A DNA stretch of 64,000 nt from Nonomuraea ceibae (GTDB lineage: Bacteria > Actinomycetota > Actinomycetes > Streptosporangiales > Streptosporangiaceae): NCBI RefSeq assembly GCF_019396325.1, contig NZ_JAHKRO010000036.1, forward strand, positions 1-64,000, written 5' to 3'. Position numbers and translations under genes: made by a program. Of the stretch, positions 1 to 8,480 are shown piece by piece. The stretch's first letter is position 1. Each line of letters opens with the position of its first letter. Under the pieces are notes generated by a model, which worked only from the letters and a program-made list of their open reading frames with translations, did no database searches and was not told where the DNA came from.

Positions 1-835
1 GGTCCCCCCGGGCCCGCGCCCCCGTCCCGTCGGCGAAGCCGGCAGCGTCGGGAGCGTCGGGGTCGGGGGCGGGGGCGGGGGTGAGGGCGGGGTCCTGGCG
101 GAGGATCGCCTCGTGGAGGCGGGCCAGGTCGGGGCCGGGGTCGAGGCCGAGGTCGTCGCGCAGGCGTTCGCGCAGCTCGGCGAGGCCGGCCAGGGCCTCG
201 TCCTGGCGGCCCGCGAGGTACAGGGCGCGGACGTGCGCGTGCCGGAGCCGCTCGCGCAGCGGGTGGGCGGCGACGAGCCCGCCCAGCTCGGCCGCGACCG
301 CGGCGTGCTCGCCGAGGTCGAGCCGGGCGACGGCGAGCTCCTCCATCGCGGCCAGCCGCTGCTCCTCCAGCCGCCGGGCCTCGGCGCGGGCGAACTCCTC
401 GTCGGCGTGCTCGGCGAACGCGGCCGTGCCCCGCCACAGGCCGACGGCCTCACCCAGCAGCCGCGCCTTCGCGCGCGGGTCGCCGGTGATCCCGTACGCG
501 CGGCGCAGCAGCGTCTCGAAGCGCCCGGCGTCGACGGCGTCGCCGTCGGCCCGCAGCAGGTACGCCGACGGCCGGGACTCGATCAGGTCGTGCCCGCCGG
601 GCTCGGCGTCCTCCAGGACGCGCCGCAGCAGCGACACCTTGGACCGCAGCGTGCGCACGGCGCCGGCAGGGGGCGCGTCGCCCCACAGGACGTCGGCGAG
701 CCGGTCCACGGAGACGGCGTGGCCCCGGTGGACCAGGAGCGCGGCCAGCAGGGTGCGGATCCTCGCCTCGGGGACGTGGACGGGCTCCCCGCCCGACGTC
801 CGCACCTCCAGGGGGCCCAGCACTCCGAAACGCAC
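1..835 (-). CDS. SARP/BTAD-family transcriptional regulator, N-terminal part (runs off the window)
   Basis: The visible 278 residues begin VRFGVLGPLEVR, typical of the winged-helix start of AfsR/DnrI/SARP activators. The DNA-binding domain covers about residues 1-95 (LLAALLVHRG, VDRLADVLWG, TLRSKVSLLRR). It is followed by a bacterial transcriptional activator (BTAD) helical repeat from about 100 to 250 (AEARRLEEQRLAAMEELAVARL, in two pieces; HPLRERLRHAHVRALYLAGR). The GTG start at 835 is the only start that precedes the conserved FGVLGPLEV segment. The frame is open to position 1, so an ATPase or TPR C-terminus may follow outside the window. It is transcribed away from the reductase at 900, so control of that reductase is plausible but only inferred. 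Confidence 0.85.
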   Translation of the reverse strand, partial: MRFGVLGPLEVRTSGGEPVHVPEARIRTLLAALLVHRGHAVSVDRLADVLWGDAPPAGAVRTLRSKVSLLRRVLEDAEPGGHDLIESRPSAYLLRADGDAVDAGRFETLLRRAYGITGDPRAKARLLGEAVGLWRGTAAFAEHADEEFARAEARRLEEQRLAAMEELAVARLDLGEHAAVAAELGGLVAAHPLRERLRHAHVRALYLAGRQDEALAGLAELRERLRDDLGLDPGPDLARLHEAILRQDPALTPAPAPDPDAPDAAGFADGTGARARGD

Positions 836-899
836 GCCGCAACGTTACCCACAACCTTTCCGGAGACCGTCCGGAACCCCCCTCCCGCACAGTGGAGCC

Positions 900-1766
900 A
901 TGACGAACACACCTGATGAATCCGTTACTGTCATCGGCCTCGGCCTCATGGGCCAGGCCCTGGCCGCCGCCTTCCTCGCGGCGGGCCACCCGACCACCGT
1001 GTGGAACCGCACGCCCGGCAAGGCCGCCGGCCTGGTCGAGCGCGGGGCCGTGCTCGCGCCCTCCGTGGCGGACGCCGTGCGGGCGAGCTCCCTGGTGGTC
1101 GTCTGCCTCACCGACGCGGACGCGGTGCGCGACACGCTCGGCGCGCACCGGGCCGAGCTGGCCGGCCGGACGCTGGTCAACCTGACGTCCGGCACGTCCG
1201 GCGAGGCCCGCGAGCTGGCGGCGCTGACGGCCTCCTACGTGGACGGCGCGATCATGGCGGTCCCCGAGGTGATCGGCAGCCCGGAGGCGTTCCTGCTGTT
1301 CAGCGGCTCGCAGGAGGCGTTCGACAGGCATCGTGACAGCCTGGGGCGGCTCGGCACCGCGACGTTCTTCGGCACCGACCCGGGGCTGGCGTCGCTGTAC
1401 GACGTGGCGCTGCTCGGCGTCATGTGGGGCACGCTGAACGCGTTCCTGCACGGCGCCGCGCTGCTGGGTGAGGCCAAGGTCGAGGCGTCGGCGTTCGCGC
1501 CGTTCGCCACGCAGTGGGTGGGCAGCGTGACGGGGTTCATCACCGCGTACGCCGCCCAGATCGACCGGGGCGCCTACCCGGCGGAGGACGCCACGCTGGA
1601 GACCCATCTGGCCACGATGAAGTACCTGGTCCGGGAGAGCGCGGCGGCGGGCGTGGACACCGAGTGGCCCGCCCGCATCCAGGCCCTGACCGAGCGGGCG
1701 ATCGAGGGCGGCCACGCCGCCACCAGCTACGCCAGCCTCGTCGAGGTGTTCCGCGGCCGGGCCTGA
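900..1766 (+). CDS. NAD(P)-binding reductase of the 6-phosphogluconate / beta-hydroxyacid dehydrogenase superfamily (imine-reductase-like)
   Basis: A 288-residue cytosolic protein. An N-terminal Rossmann fold starts at VTVIGLGLMGQALAAAF (GxGxMG, residues 9-25), followed by the NADPH-type VWNRTPGKA at strand beta 2. An all-helical C-terminal domain (about 165-288) has the GTLNAFLHGAALLGEAKV helix typical of imine reductases and related 6PGDH-like enzymes. The catalytic Lys of true beta-hydroxyacid dehydrogenases is not obvious, which favours the imine-reductase-like branch. ATG at 900 was chosen because the GLGLMG motif begins right after it and longer upstream frames are antisense to the SARP gene. 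GGAG lies just four bases upstream. The substrate is unknown. Confidence 0.85.
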   Translation: MTNTPDESVTVIGLGLMGQALAAAFLAAGHPTTVWNRTPGKAAGLVERGAVLAPSVADAVRASSLVVVCLTDADAVRDTLGAHRAELAGRTLVNLTSGTSGEARELAALTASYVDGAIMAVPEVIGSPEAFLLFSGSQEAFDRHRDSLGRLGTATFFGTDPGLASLYDVALLGVMWGTLNAFLHGAALLGEAKVEASAFAPFATQWVGSVTGFITAYAAQIDRGAYPAEDATLETHLATMKYLVRESAAAGVDTEWPARIQALTERAIEGGHAATSYASLVEVFRGRA

Positions 1767-1792
1767 CCCCCGGGCCGATCCTGGGGCCCGCG

Positions 1793-2557
1793 CTACAGCC
1801 CGGAGGCCGTGGCGACGAGGCCGCCGTCGATGACGAGGTCCTGCCCGTTGACGTAGGACGCCTCGTCGGAGGCCAGGAAGGCGACGGCGGCCGCCACGTC
1901 CTCGGCGGTGCCGATCCGCCCCGCGGGCACCGCGGCGACCACCGCGGCCCGCGTCTCGGCGGTGACGTTGCCGTGGAACATCGGGGTCTCGATGTAGCCG
2001 GGGCTCACGGAGTTGACCCGGATGCCGCGCGGCGCCAGGTCGGCCGCGAGCGTGCGGGCCAGGTTGTGCGCCGCGGCCTTGGTCGCGGCGTAGAGGGAGC
2101 CGCCGGCCAGGCCGCGGTGCAGCGTCCACGACGCGTTGACGACGATCGCGGCCCCGTCGGTGAGCAGCGGGAGGCTCTTCTGGACGGTGAAGAACACGCC
2201 TTTGACGTTGATGCCGAAGATGTGGTCGAAGGCGGCCTCGGTGACGTCGCCGGGCGGCTGGAACGCGGCGATGCCGGCGTTGGCGAAGAGCACGTCCAGC
2301 CGCCCGTGCCGGTCCCGTACGGCGTCGGCGATCGTGTCGAGGTCGGCGGGGCTCGCGGCGTCGCCGCGCAGCGCCAGGACGCGGTCGCCGCCGCCGAGCT
2401 GCCGGGCGGCGGCGTCGAGCCGGGCCTGGTCGCGGCCGGTGATGACCACGTCGGCGCCCTCGTCGAGCAGCCTGCGCGCGGTGGCGAGTCCCATGCCGCT
2501 GCCGCCGCCGGTGATGAGCGCGATCTTGCCGGTGAACCTGGAGGTCTGCTGTGTCAT
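1793..2557 (-). CDS. Short-chain dehydrogenase/reductase (SDR)
   Basis: A 254-residue classical SDR. The cofactor motif TGGGSGMG is near residues 16-23, NAG follows strand 4 (FANAG), and the catalytic set is Asn, Ser (NASW), then Tyr-x-x-x-Lys (YAATK). The C-terminal VNSVSPGYIETPM and YVNGQDLVIDGG segments are standard. R at the end of strand 2 (ITGRDQARL) suggests NADP(H) preference. The start at 2557 (MTQQTSRFTGKIALITGG) gives the family's usual length. It lies 83 bp downstream of the XRE regulator on the same strand, so regulator and enzyme may be cotranscribed. Substrate unknown. Confidence 0.93.
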   Translation of the reverse strand: MTQQTSRFTGKIALITGGGSGMGLATARRLLDEGADVVITGRDQARLDAAARQLGGGDRVLALRGDAASPADLDTIADAVRDRHGRLDVLFANAGIAAFQPPGDVTEAAFDHIFGINVKGVFFTVQKSLPLLTDGAAIVVNASWTLHRGLAGGSLYAATKAAAHNLARTLAADLAPRGIRVNSVSPGYIETPMFHGNVTAETRAAVVAAVPAGRIGTAEDVAAAVAFLASDEASYVNGQDLVIDGGLVATASGL

Positions 2558-2640
2558 GGGACCCAGCGTGCCGACCGGCGGGGCGGGCAGACAGTGCGCG
2601 GCTGTCCGGGGAGTGACACCACCACCCTGCGGCGGGACGG

Positions 2641-3495
2641 TCAGGCGTGGGCGGCGAGCCGGTCGCCCAGCAGCCGTTCGACCCGGCCGGCGGTCCCGGT
2701 GCCGGCGCGCGGGTTGTACAGCTCCAGATACCAGTGCGGCCGGTCGGTGACGGCCAGGGTGGTGGTGTCGAAGAACAGGTCGCCGGCCTCGGGGTGGCGC
2801 ACCGCCTTGACCGTCTGGGGCGGGGAGCCGACCTCGTGGCGCGCCCACAGCTCGGCGAACTCGGGGCTGGCCGCGCTCAGCTCGCCGACCACCCGGTCGA
2901 ACTCGGGGTCGTCGGTGAAGTGGGCCGTGGTGGCGCGGAAGGCGGCCACGACGGCCGGGGCGGCCGACTCCCACTGCACGTGCATGCCCCGGTAGCGGGC
3001 GTTGGTGAAGAACGAGACCAGGCAGTTGTGGTCGACGTCGTCGTAGCCGAACACCGTACGGGTCGCGTCGTTGATCGCGAGCAGGTTCCAGTAGCGATCG
3101 CGCAGGATCGCCGGGCGCGGCATCCACGCGTCGAGCAGGTGCCGCAGCTCCGGTGAGACCTCGGTGTCGCGCCCGCCGCCGGGCCGTGGCGGGTTGAGCC
3201 CGGCCAGCAGGTAGAGGTGGACGCGCTCGGGGTCGCTCAGCCGCAGCGCGCGGGCGATCGCGTCGAGCACCTCGGTGGAGACGTTGATGTCGCGGCCCTG
3301 CTCCAGCCAGGTGTACCAGGACACGCCGACCCCGGCGAGCACGGCGACCTCCTCGCGCCGCAGGCCCGGCGTGCGCCGCCGGCCCGCGCTCGCCATCCCG
3401 ACGTCGCCGGGCGTGAGCCGGGCCCGGCGGGCGCGCAGGAAGTCGCTGAGCTGCTCGCGGCGGCGCCGCTTCGCGGCGGGGGTTTCGCGGGTCAT
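2641..3495 (-). CDS. XRE-family regulator with MmyB-like ligand-binding domain
   Basis: A 284-residue protein. An N-terminal helix-turn-helix (about residues 14-90) has the signature RRTPGLRREEVAVLAGVG followed by SWYTWLEQGRDINVS. A C-terminal MmyB-like domain (about 110-270) has WNLLAINDATRTVFG and the terminal DPHW-like segment TDRPHWYLELYNP. These proteins are usually local repressors or activators that bind a small hydrophobic ligand. The ATG at 3495 is preceded by TACAGT and six bases, fitting a leaderless start. Four 12-bp repeats upstream may be its own binding sites. The adjacent SDR is the likeliest target. Confidence 0.93.
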   Translation of the reverse strand: MTRETPAAKRRRREQLSDFLRARRARLTPGDVGMASAGRRRTPGLRREEVAVLAGVGVSWYTWLEQGRDINVSTEVLDAIARALRLSDPERVHLYLLAGLNPPRPGGGRDTEVSPELRHLLDAWMPRPAILRDRYWNLLAINDATRTVFGYDDVDHNCLVSFFTNARYRGMHVQWESAAPAVVAAFRATTAHFTDDPEFDRVVGELSAASPEFAELWARHEVGSPPQTVKAVRHPEAGDLFFDTTTLAVTDRPHWYLELYNPRAGTGTAGRVERLLGDRLAAHA

Positions 3496-3501
3496 GACGC
3501 C

Positions 3502-3507
3502 ACTGTA
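3502..3507 (-). promoter_or_regulatory. -10 hexamer TACAGT of the XRE regulator gene (leaderless)
   Basis: On the minus strand TACAGT is followed by six bases and then the ATG at 3495, so the transcript should begin at or next to the start codon. The hexamer fits the TAnnnT pattern of actinobacterial leaderless promoters. Confidence 0.5.
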
Positions 3508-3552
3508 TTCACCGCCGTATTCACCACCGCATTCACCACCGCATTCACCGCC
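3505..3552. repeat. Four tandem 12-bp repeats (GYATTCACCRCC) upstream of the XRE gene
   Basis: GTATTCACCGCC, GTATTCACCACC, GCATTCACCACC and GCATTCACCGCC follow one another without a gap. They overlap the -10 hexamer and extend to about -50. Direct repeats at a one-turn-plus spacing over a promoter suggest an operator bound by several regulator copies, most simply autoregulation by the XRE protein. That role is inferred. Confidence 0.7.
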
Positions 3553-3609
3553 GCGGGCCGCGCCGCCGAGGGGAACCGGCCGGTACGGGCCGCGGCCCGG
3601 GCGGGGTGG

Positions 3610-5187
3610 TCAGCCCTGGGCGGGGCCGTAGCCGCCTCCGCCGCCGGACTCGCAGCGCAGCACGTCACCGGCCCTGACGGGGACGGCGTTGGCCTTGAGC
3701 ATGGCGCGCTCGCCGGGGGTGCCCGGGTTGAGCGTGACGCGCGGGGGAGCGCCGTCCTCGCCGCCCGCCAGCCCCCAGGCGGGCGTCACGGAACGCTCGA
3801 ACCACAGCGAGAGGGAGGTGTCGCCGCAGAACTCGTACTCGCGCACCACGCCGTCGCCGCCCCGCCAGCGCCCGGCGCCGCCGGTGCCGGGACGGATCTC
3901 GTACCGGGTGACGCGGACGGGGAAGAGCGTCTCCAGGACCTCGATCGGCATGTCGCGCAGCGACCCGTTGACGTTGTTGATCAGCGCGGTCTCGCCGTCG
4001 CCGCCCTCCCAGGCGCCCCAGCCGCCGACGGTGGCCTCCTGGGAGACGTACAGCTTGCCGGTGCGCGGGTCGGTCCCGGTGAACTGGACGATCATGGAGT
4101 CGCCGTAGGAGGCGGCGGCGGCCTTGTCCGGCAGCACCGGGGCGAGCGCCTTGACGACCAGGTCGATGAGCAGCCCGAGGTGGGAGTAGTAGTACTGGCA
4201 GGCGGCGGGCGACTCGGCGGCCAGCATCGAGCCGGGCCGGGTCTCGACGGTGAGCGGCCGGAAGGAGCCGCCGTTGAGCGGCACGTCGCCGGAGACGAGC
4301 AGCTTGTAGCCGACGCGGACGGCGGCGACGGCCTGGGCGGCGCCGCAGTTGACCGGGCCGGTGGCCTGGTCGGCGCAGTCGGTGAGGTCCACGGCGATCG
4401 ACTCGCCGGACACCGTCACCCGGACGGTCACGGGCAGCGGCGTGCCGAGGTCGATGCCGTCGTTGTCGAGGAACCCGGACGCCTCGTAGCGGCCGTCGGG
4501 GATGGCGGCGATGGCGGCGCGTTCCAGCCGCTCGGTCTGGGCGAAGATCTCGTCGCGGGCGGCCATGACGGTGTCGAGGCCCCACCGGGTGACGATCTCG
4601 CGCAGCCGCCGCTGCCCGGTCATCGCGCAGCTCACCTGGGCGCGCAGGTCGCCGAGCGTGGCGTGCGGGAAGCGTACGTTGCGGCCGATGACCTCGTGCA
4701 GGTCGCGGCAGGGCTGCCCGCCCTCGTACACCTTGACCGGGCCAAGCCGCAGCCCCTCCTGGAAGATGGAGGTGGAGTCCATCGACCCGCCGGGGTCCTT
4801 GGAGCCGACGTCGAGCCAGTGGGCGCGGGAGGCGGCGAACCCGGCCAGCTCCCCGTCGGCGAAGATCGGGCCGTAGACGGTGACGTCGTTGAGGTGGGTG
4901 CCGCCGATGTAGGAGTCGTTGAGCACCCACACGTCGCCCTCGCGCCACACGTCGCGGCCGTACCGGCGCTCGGTCTCGCGGGTGCACACCTCCAGGTTGC
5001 CCAGGAAGATCGGCAGGCCTGACGACTGGCCGAGCACGTGGTGGTCGCGGTCGAGCAGGGCGACGGCGCAGTCCTTGGCCTCGTAGATGACGGGGGTGTA
5101 GGAGCTGCGGATTAGGGTGGTGTTCATGTCCTCCGCGGCCTGCAGCAGGGCGCAGCGGATGATCTCCGTGGTGATGGGGTCGATCAC
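3610..5187 (-). CDS. Hydantoinase B/oxoprolinase family subunit
   Basis: A 525-residue protein of the HyuB/OplaH C-terminal family, which with HyuA forms ATP-dependent hydantoinases, 5-oxoprolinases or acetone/acetophenone-carboxylase-like enzymes. The start VIDPITTEIIRCALLQAAEDM and segments such as RSSYTPVIYEAKDCAVALLD, WVLNDSYIGGTHLNDVTV and the C-terminal GGGGGYG are characteristic. The GTG start at 5187 overlaps the TGA of the upstream hyuA by four bases (GTGA), so translation should be coupled. The substrate cannot be told from sequence. The 115 bp downstream carry the tandem repeats of the next gene. Confidence 0.93.
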   Translation of the reverse strand: MIDPITTEIIRCALLQAAEDMNTTLIRSSYTPVIYEAKDCAVALLDRDHHVLGQSSGLPIFLGNLEVCTRETERRYGRDVWREGDVWVLNDSYIGGTHLNDVTVYGPIFADGELAGFAASRAHWLDVGSKDPGGSMDSTSIFQEGLRLGPVKVYEGGQPCRDLHEVIGRNVRFPHATLGDLRAQVSCAMTGQRRLREIVTRWGLDTVMAARDEIFAQTERLERAAIAAIPDGRYEASGFLDNDGIDLGTPLPVTVRVTVSGESIAVDLTDCADQATGPVNCGAAQAVAAVRVGYKLLVSGDVPLNGGSFRPLTVETRPGSMLAAESPAACQYYYSHLGLLIDLVVKALAPVLPDKAAAASYGDSMIVQFTGTDPRTGKLYVSQEATVGGWGAWEGGDGETALINNVNGSLRDMPIEVLETLFPVRVTRYEIRPGTGGAGRWRGGDGVVREYEFCGDTSLSLWFERSVTPAWGLAGGEDGAPPRVTLNPGTPGERAMLKANAVPVRAGDVLRCESGGGGGYGPAQG

Positions 5188-7217
5188 TGGTGGGCCTCCA
5201 CCTTCACGATGAGGAATCCGTTGTCGTCGACGCTCGCCAGGCAGCCGGGCGGGACGACCGTGGTGGCGGTCTCCTCGACCACGATCGCGGGCCCGGCGAA
5301 GGAGCCGGACAGCCCGGCGCGGCGCAGCACCGGGGTGGCGTGCACCTCGCCGTCGAAGATCACGTCCCGGACGGCGGGCTCGGCCGGCGCGGGGGGTCCG
5401 GCGACGGCGGCGTCGGTGCGGGGGAAGGAGCCGAAGCCGGTGCTGCGCAGCATGACGAACTCGACGGGCGCCTCGGGGGTGGCGTGGCCGTAGCGGCTGG
5501 TGTGCGCCTCGGCGTAACGCGCCGCGATCGCGGCGAGGAAGCCGGGGCGGGCGGGCTCGGCGGCGTCGAGCAGCGGGATGGTGAGCGTGTAGTCCTGGCC
5601 CTCGTAGCGCATGTCGACGGCGTGCTCGACGCGGCGGCGGTCGGCGGGGACGCCCTGGGCGGTGAGCGCGTCCAACGCCTCCGCCTCCAATGAGGCGAAA
5701 TTCTGGGACATGTCGGGGCCGTCGAGCGTGTCCTGCGGCCGGAAGTACGGCCGCGTCAGGTCCCGCCGCACGTCCGCCTCCAGCATCCCCCACGCCGAGA
5801 ACGCGCCGGGGAAGCGCGGGATGACGACCTCGCCGATGCCCAGCTCGCGGGCGATGAACACCGCGTGCATGGCCCCCGCCCCGCCGAAGGCGACCAGCGA
5901 GAACTCGCGCGGCTCCACCCCGTGCTCCACCGTGAGCGTCCGGATCGCCTGCGCCATCTTGGCGTTGGCCACGTCGCAGATGCCCTCGGCCAGCCGCAGC
6001 GGGTCCAGGTCCAGCTCGCCGGCCAGCTCCGCGACCGCCGCCCCGGCGGCCTCGGCGTCCAGCGTCATGAGCCCCCCGGCGAACCAGGCCGGATCCACCC
6101 GGCCCAGCGCCACGTTCGCGTCGGTGACGGTCGCCCGGGTGCCGCCCCGGCCGTAGCAGGCGGGTCCGGGCACCGCACCGGCCGACTCGGGGCCGACCCG
6201 CAGCGCCCCGGCCTCGGCGTAGGCCAGCGAGCCGCCGCCCGCGCCGATGGTGTGCAGGTTGACGATCGGCATGAGCACCGGGAAGCCCTCGATGCGCGCC
6301 TCGGAGCTGACGTCGGGCCGGCCGTCCACGACCAGCGACACGTCGAACGAGGTGCCGCCCATGTCCACGCAGATGACGTTGCGCCGCCCGCCCAGCAGCC
6401 GGGCCGCCGCCACGCCGCCCATCGTGCCGCCGACCGGCCCCGACAGCAGCGTCTGCAGCGGCCGGCGCATCGCGTAGGAGGCGTTGACCAGCCCGCCGGA
6501 CGACTGCATGACGTGCACCGGCACGGTCAGGCCGCGCCCGGCGAAGCGCCGCTCGATGTCGGCCAGGTAGCGGCGCACCACCGGCCCGGTGTAGGCCTCC
6601 AGCACGGCCGAGGAGGTCCGCTCGTACTCGCGCCACTCGCGCGCGACCTCGTGCGAGAGCACCACGAGCACGTCCTCGCCGAGCTCCTCGGCCAGGATCT
6701 CGCCCGCCCTGATCTCGTGCGCCGGATCGGCGTAGGAGAACAGCAGGCACACGGCCACCGCGTCGAAGCCCTCCTCGCGGGCCCGCCGCCCGGCCCGCCG
6801 CACCGCCTCCTCGTCCAGGGGTACGAGCTCCGCGCCGCGCCAGTCGAGCCGCCCGCCCGCCTCCATGACGTCGCCGGGCGGCACCAGCGGGGTGGGCTTG
6901 CGGTAGCGCAGGTCGAACATGCGGTCGCGGTTGCCCCGGGCGATCCGGTAGACGTCGCCGCCGCCCTCGCTCGCCAGCAGCAGCACCCGGGCGCCCTTGC
7001 GCTCCAGCAGCGCGTTGAGGCCCTGGGTGGTGCCGTGCACGAAGAACGAGATGGCCGACGGGTCGTCCACGACCCGGCCCAGCGCGGCGAAGACGCCCTC
7101 GGCCAGGTCGCCCGGCGTGGTGGGCGCCTTCGACGCGGTGACGGCCCCGGTCCGCTCGTCGTAGCAGACGACGTCGGTGAAGGTGCCGCCGATGTCCATG
7201 GCGACGCGATAGCTCAT
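5184..7217 (-). CDS. Hydantoinase/oxoprolinase family subunit A
   Basis: A 677-residue ATP-binding subunit of the HyuA family with an actin/HSP70-like fold. The start MSYRVAMDIGGTFTDVVCYD carries the phosphate-binding loop DIGGTFTD. FFVHGTTQGLNALLER, VICVDMGGTSFDVSLV (second phosphate loop) and HTIGAGGGSLAY are all diagnostic. Its length matches HyuA rather than the fused 1200-residue eukaryotic-type 5-oxoprolinase. ATG 7217 was chosen because the family start directly precedes DIGGTFTD and TACGGT lies six bases upstream (leaderless). It forms an operon with the overlapping B subunit. The substrate, a cyclic amide or a ketone, is unknown. Confidence 0.93.
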   Translation of the reverse strand: MSYRVAMDIGGTFTDVVCYDERTGAVTASKAPTTPGDLAEGVFAALGRVVDDPSAISFFVHGTTQGLNALLERKGARVLLLASEGGGDVYRIARGNRDRMFDLRYRKPTPLVPPGDVMEAGGRLDWRGAELVPLDEEAVRRAGRRAREEGFDAVAVCLLFSYADPAHEIRAGEILAEELGEDVLVVLSHEVAREWREYERTSSAVLEAYTGPVVRRYLADIERRFAGRGLTVPVHVMQSSGGLVNASYAMRRPLQTLLSGPVGGTMGGVAAARLLGGRRNVICVDMGGTSFDVSLVVDGRPDVSSEARIEGFPVLMPIVNLHTIGAGGGSLAYAEAGALRVGPESAGAVPGPACYGRGGTRATVTDANVALGRVDPAWFAGGLMTLDAEAAGAAVAELAGELDLDPLRLAEGICDVANAKMAQAIRTLTVEHGVEPREFSLVAFGGAGAMHAVFIARELGIGEVVIPRFPGAFSAWGMLEADVRRDLTRPYFRPQDTLDGPDMSQNFASLEAEALDALTAQGVPADRRRVEHAVDMRYEGQDYTLTIPLLDAAEPARPGFLAAIAARYAEAHTSRYGHATPEAPVEFVMLRSTGFGSFPRTDAAVAGPPAPAEPAVRDVIFDGEVHATPVLRRAGLSGSFAGPAIVVEETATTVVPPGCLASVDDNGFLIVKVEAHQ

Positions 7218-7223
7218 GGACCG

Positions 7224-7229
7224 ACCGTA
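7224..7229 (-). promoter_or_regulatory. -10 hexamer TACGGT of hyuA (leaderless)
   Basis: TACGGT on the minus strand ends six bases before the hyuA ATG, and no Shine-Dalgarno sequence is present. It lies in the short gap between the epoxide-hydrolase-like gene's end and hyuA. Confidence 0.5.
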
Positions 7230-7287
7230 TGCCGACCCCCGCCGCCCGGCCTGTGCGGGGTGCACAGGCCGGGCGAGTGAGCAGTGC

Positions 7288-8400
7288 TCAGCGCAGCGAC
7301 TGGAAGAACGCCCGCACGTCGGCGGTGAACTCCTCCGGCCGCTCCAGGGCGGCGAACGTGCCGCCGCGCTCGTGCTCCACCCAGCCGACGATGTTGTTGT
7401 CACGCTCGGCGAAGCGGCGGATCGGCCGCAGCACGTCCTTGGGGAACACCGAGATCGAGGTGGGCACGGTGGCGGGCTTGAGCTCCCACTCCACGCTGGT
7501 GTCCTGCTCGGTGTCGGGCGTCTCGACGAACGAGCGCGCCGCCGACCCGGCCGTGTTGGTCAGCCAGTAGATCGTCGTGGTCGTGAGCAGCCGGTCGGGG
7601 TCGATGCCGCCGTCGCTCCACTCGTGGTAGACGCTCGCGAACCACGACAGCAGCGCCACGGGGGAGTCGGCCATGCCGTAGGCGAACGTCTGCGGGCGGG
7701 CCGACTGGATGAGCTTGTAACCGTACTGCTCGGTCAGGTAGCTCTCGCGGAAGGCCAGCCGCTCCCGCTCGACCTCGGTGAGCCCGTCGAGCTCGCCCGG
7801 GGCGCCGATCGGGAAGCAGATGATCCCGTTGCCGTGCATGCCGATCACCCGCTCAGGGGCCAGCACGCCGACCTCGCGGGAGATCCAGGTGCCCCAGTCG
7901 CCGCCCTGGACGCCGAACCGGTCGTAGCCGAGCCGGGTCATCAGCTCCAGCCACGCCCCGGCGATGCGGGTGGAGCCCCAGCCCATCTCGGTCGTGGGAC
8001 CCGACAGCCCGTAGCCGGGCAGGGACGGGATCACCAGGTGGAAGTCGCGGCTGAGCGGCTCGATGACGTCAAGGTACTCCACCGGCGAGCTGGGCCAGCC
8101 GTGGGTGATCAGCAGCGGCGTGGCGCCGGGGTCGGCCGAGCGCACGTGCAGGAAGTGGATCCGCTGGCCGTCGATCTCGGTGACGTACTGGTCGTGCCGG
8201 TTGATCTCGGCCTCGGCGGCCCGCCAGTCGTAGCCGTCGCGCCAGCGGGCGGCGAGTTCCTTGACGTGGGCGAGCGGCGCGCCCAGGCGCCAGCCGGCAC
8301 CGGGGACCTCGTCGGGCCAGCGCACCCGGTCGAGCCGCGCGCGCAGGTCGTCGAGCTCGGCCTGGGCGGTGTCGAGGCGGAAGGGCCGGACGTCGTTCAA
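7288..8400 (-). CDS. Epoxide-hydrolase-family alpha/beta hydrolase with an altered catalytic His position
   Basis: A 370-residue protein with the N-terminal epoxide hydrolase domain (about 5-110, IHFLHVRS) and an alpha/beta hydrolase core. The oxyanion segment HGWPSS is at 100-105 and the nucleophile Asp168 sits in GGDWG. Tyr in the lid is plausible (ESYLTEQYGY). Near the C-terminus the usual GGHFAA motif with the catalytic His reads RGGTFAALE, so the expected His is Thr. The protein may be inactive on epoxides or use another base, possibly the His in WVEHERGG a few residues earlier. It has its own promoter region with a 23-bp palindrome. Confidence 0.88.
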   Translation of the reverse strand: MNDVRPFRLDTAQAELDDLRARLDRVRWPDEVPGAGWRLGAPLAHVKELAARWRDGYDWRAAEAEINRHDQYVTEIDGQRIHFLHVRSADPGATPLLITHGWPSSPVEYLDVIEPLSRDFHLVIPSLPGYGLSGPTTEMGWGSTRIAGAWLELMTRLGYDRFGVQGGDWGTWISREVGVLAPERVIGMHGNGIICFPIGAPGELDGLTEVERERLAFRESYLTEQYGYKLIQSARPQTFAYGMADSPVALLSWFASVYHEWSDGGIDPDRLLTTTTIYWLTNTAGSAARSFVETPDTEQDTSVEWELKPATVPTSISVFPKDVLRPIRRFAERDNNIVGWVEHERGGTFAALERPEEFTADVRAFFQSLR

Positions 8401-8420
8401 GCGTTCTCCTCAATTGTTCG

Positions 8421-8443
8421 GTACGCTGTACCGTACAGCATAC
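8421..8443. promoter_or_regulatory. 23-bp palindromic operator between the epoxide-hydrolase-like gene and yigZ
   Basis: The half-sites are GTACGCTGTAC and GTACAGCATAC around a central C. They pair perfectly except for one C/A position. Size and symmetry suit a TetR-type dimer. It sits 21 bp upstream of the 8400 start and about 25 bp before the yigZ -10, so it could control either gene. No regulator gene is adjacent. Confidence 0.65.
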
Positions 8444-8468
8444 GGTTCGCGGCGCGCAAGCCGCTCGC

Positions 8469-8474
8469 TAGATT
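8469..8474 (+). promoter_or_regulatory. -10 hexamer TAGATT of yigZ (leaderless)
   Basis: TAGATT is followed by TGTCCG and then the GTG start at 8481. No Shine-Dalgarno sequence is seen. Confidence 0.5.
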
Positions 8475-8480
8475 TGTCCG

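Noticed and set aside
3505-3552. CRISPR-like array
   Set aside because: The four 12-bp units are contiguous, with no spacers and no cas genes.
3217-5022. Plus-strand frame of 601 codons opposite the hydantoinase B gene
   Set aside because: It is repetitive Gly/Ala/Val/Asp sequence with no motif. The opposite strand has full HyuB similarity.
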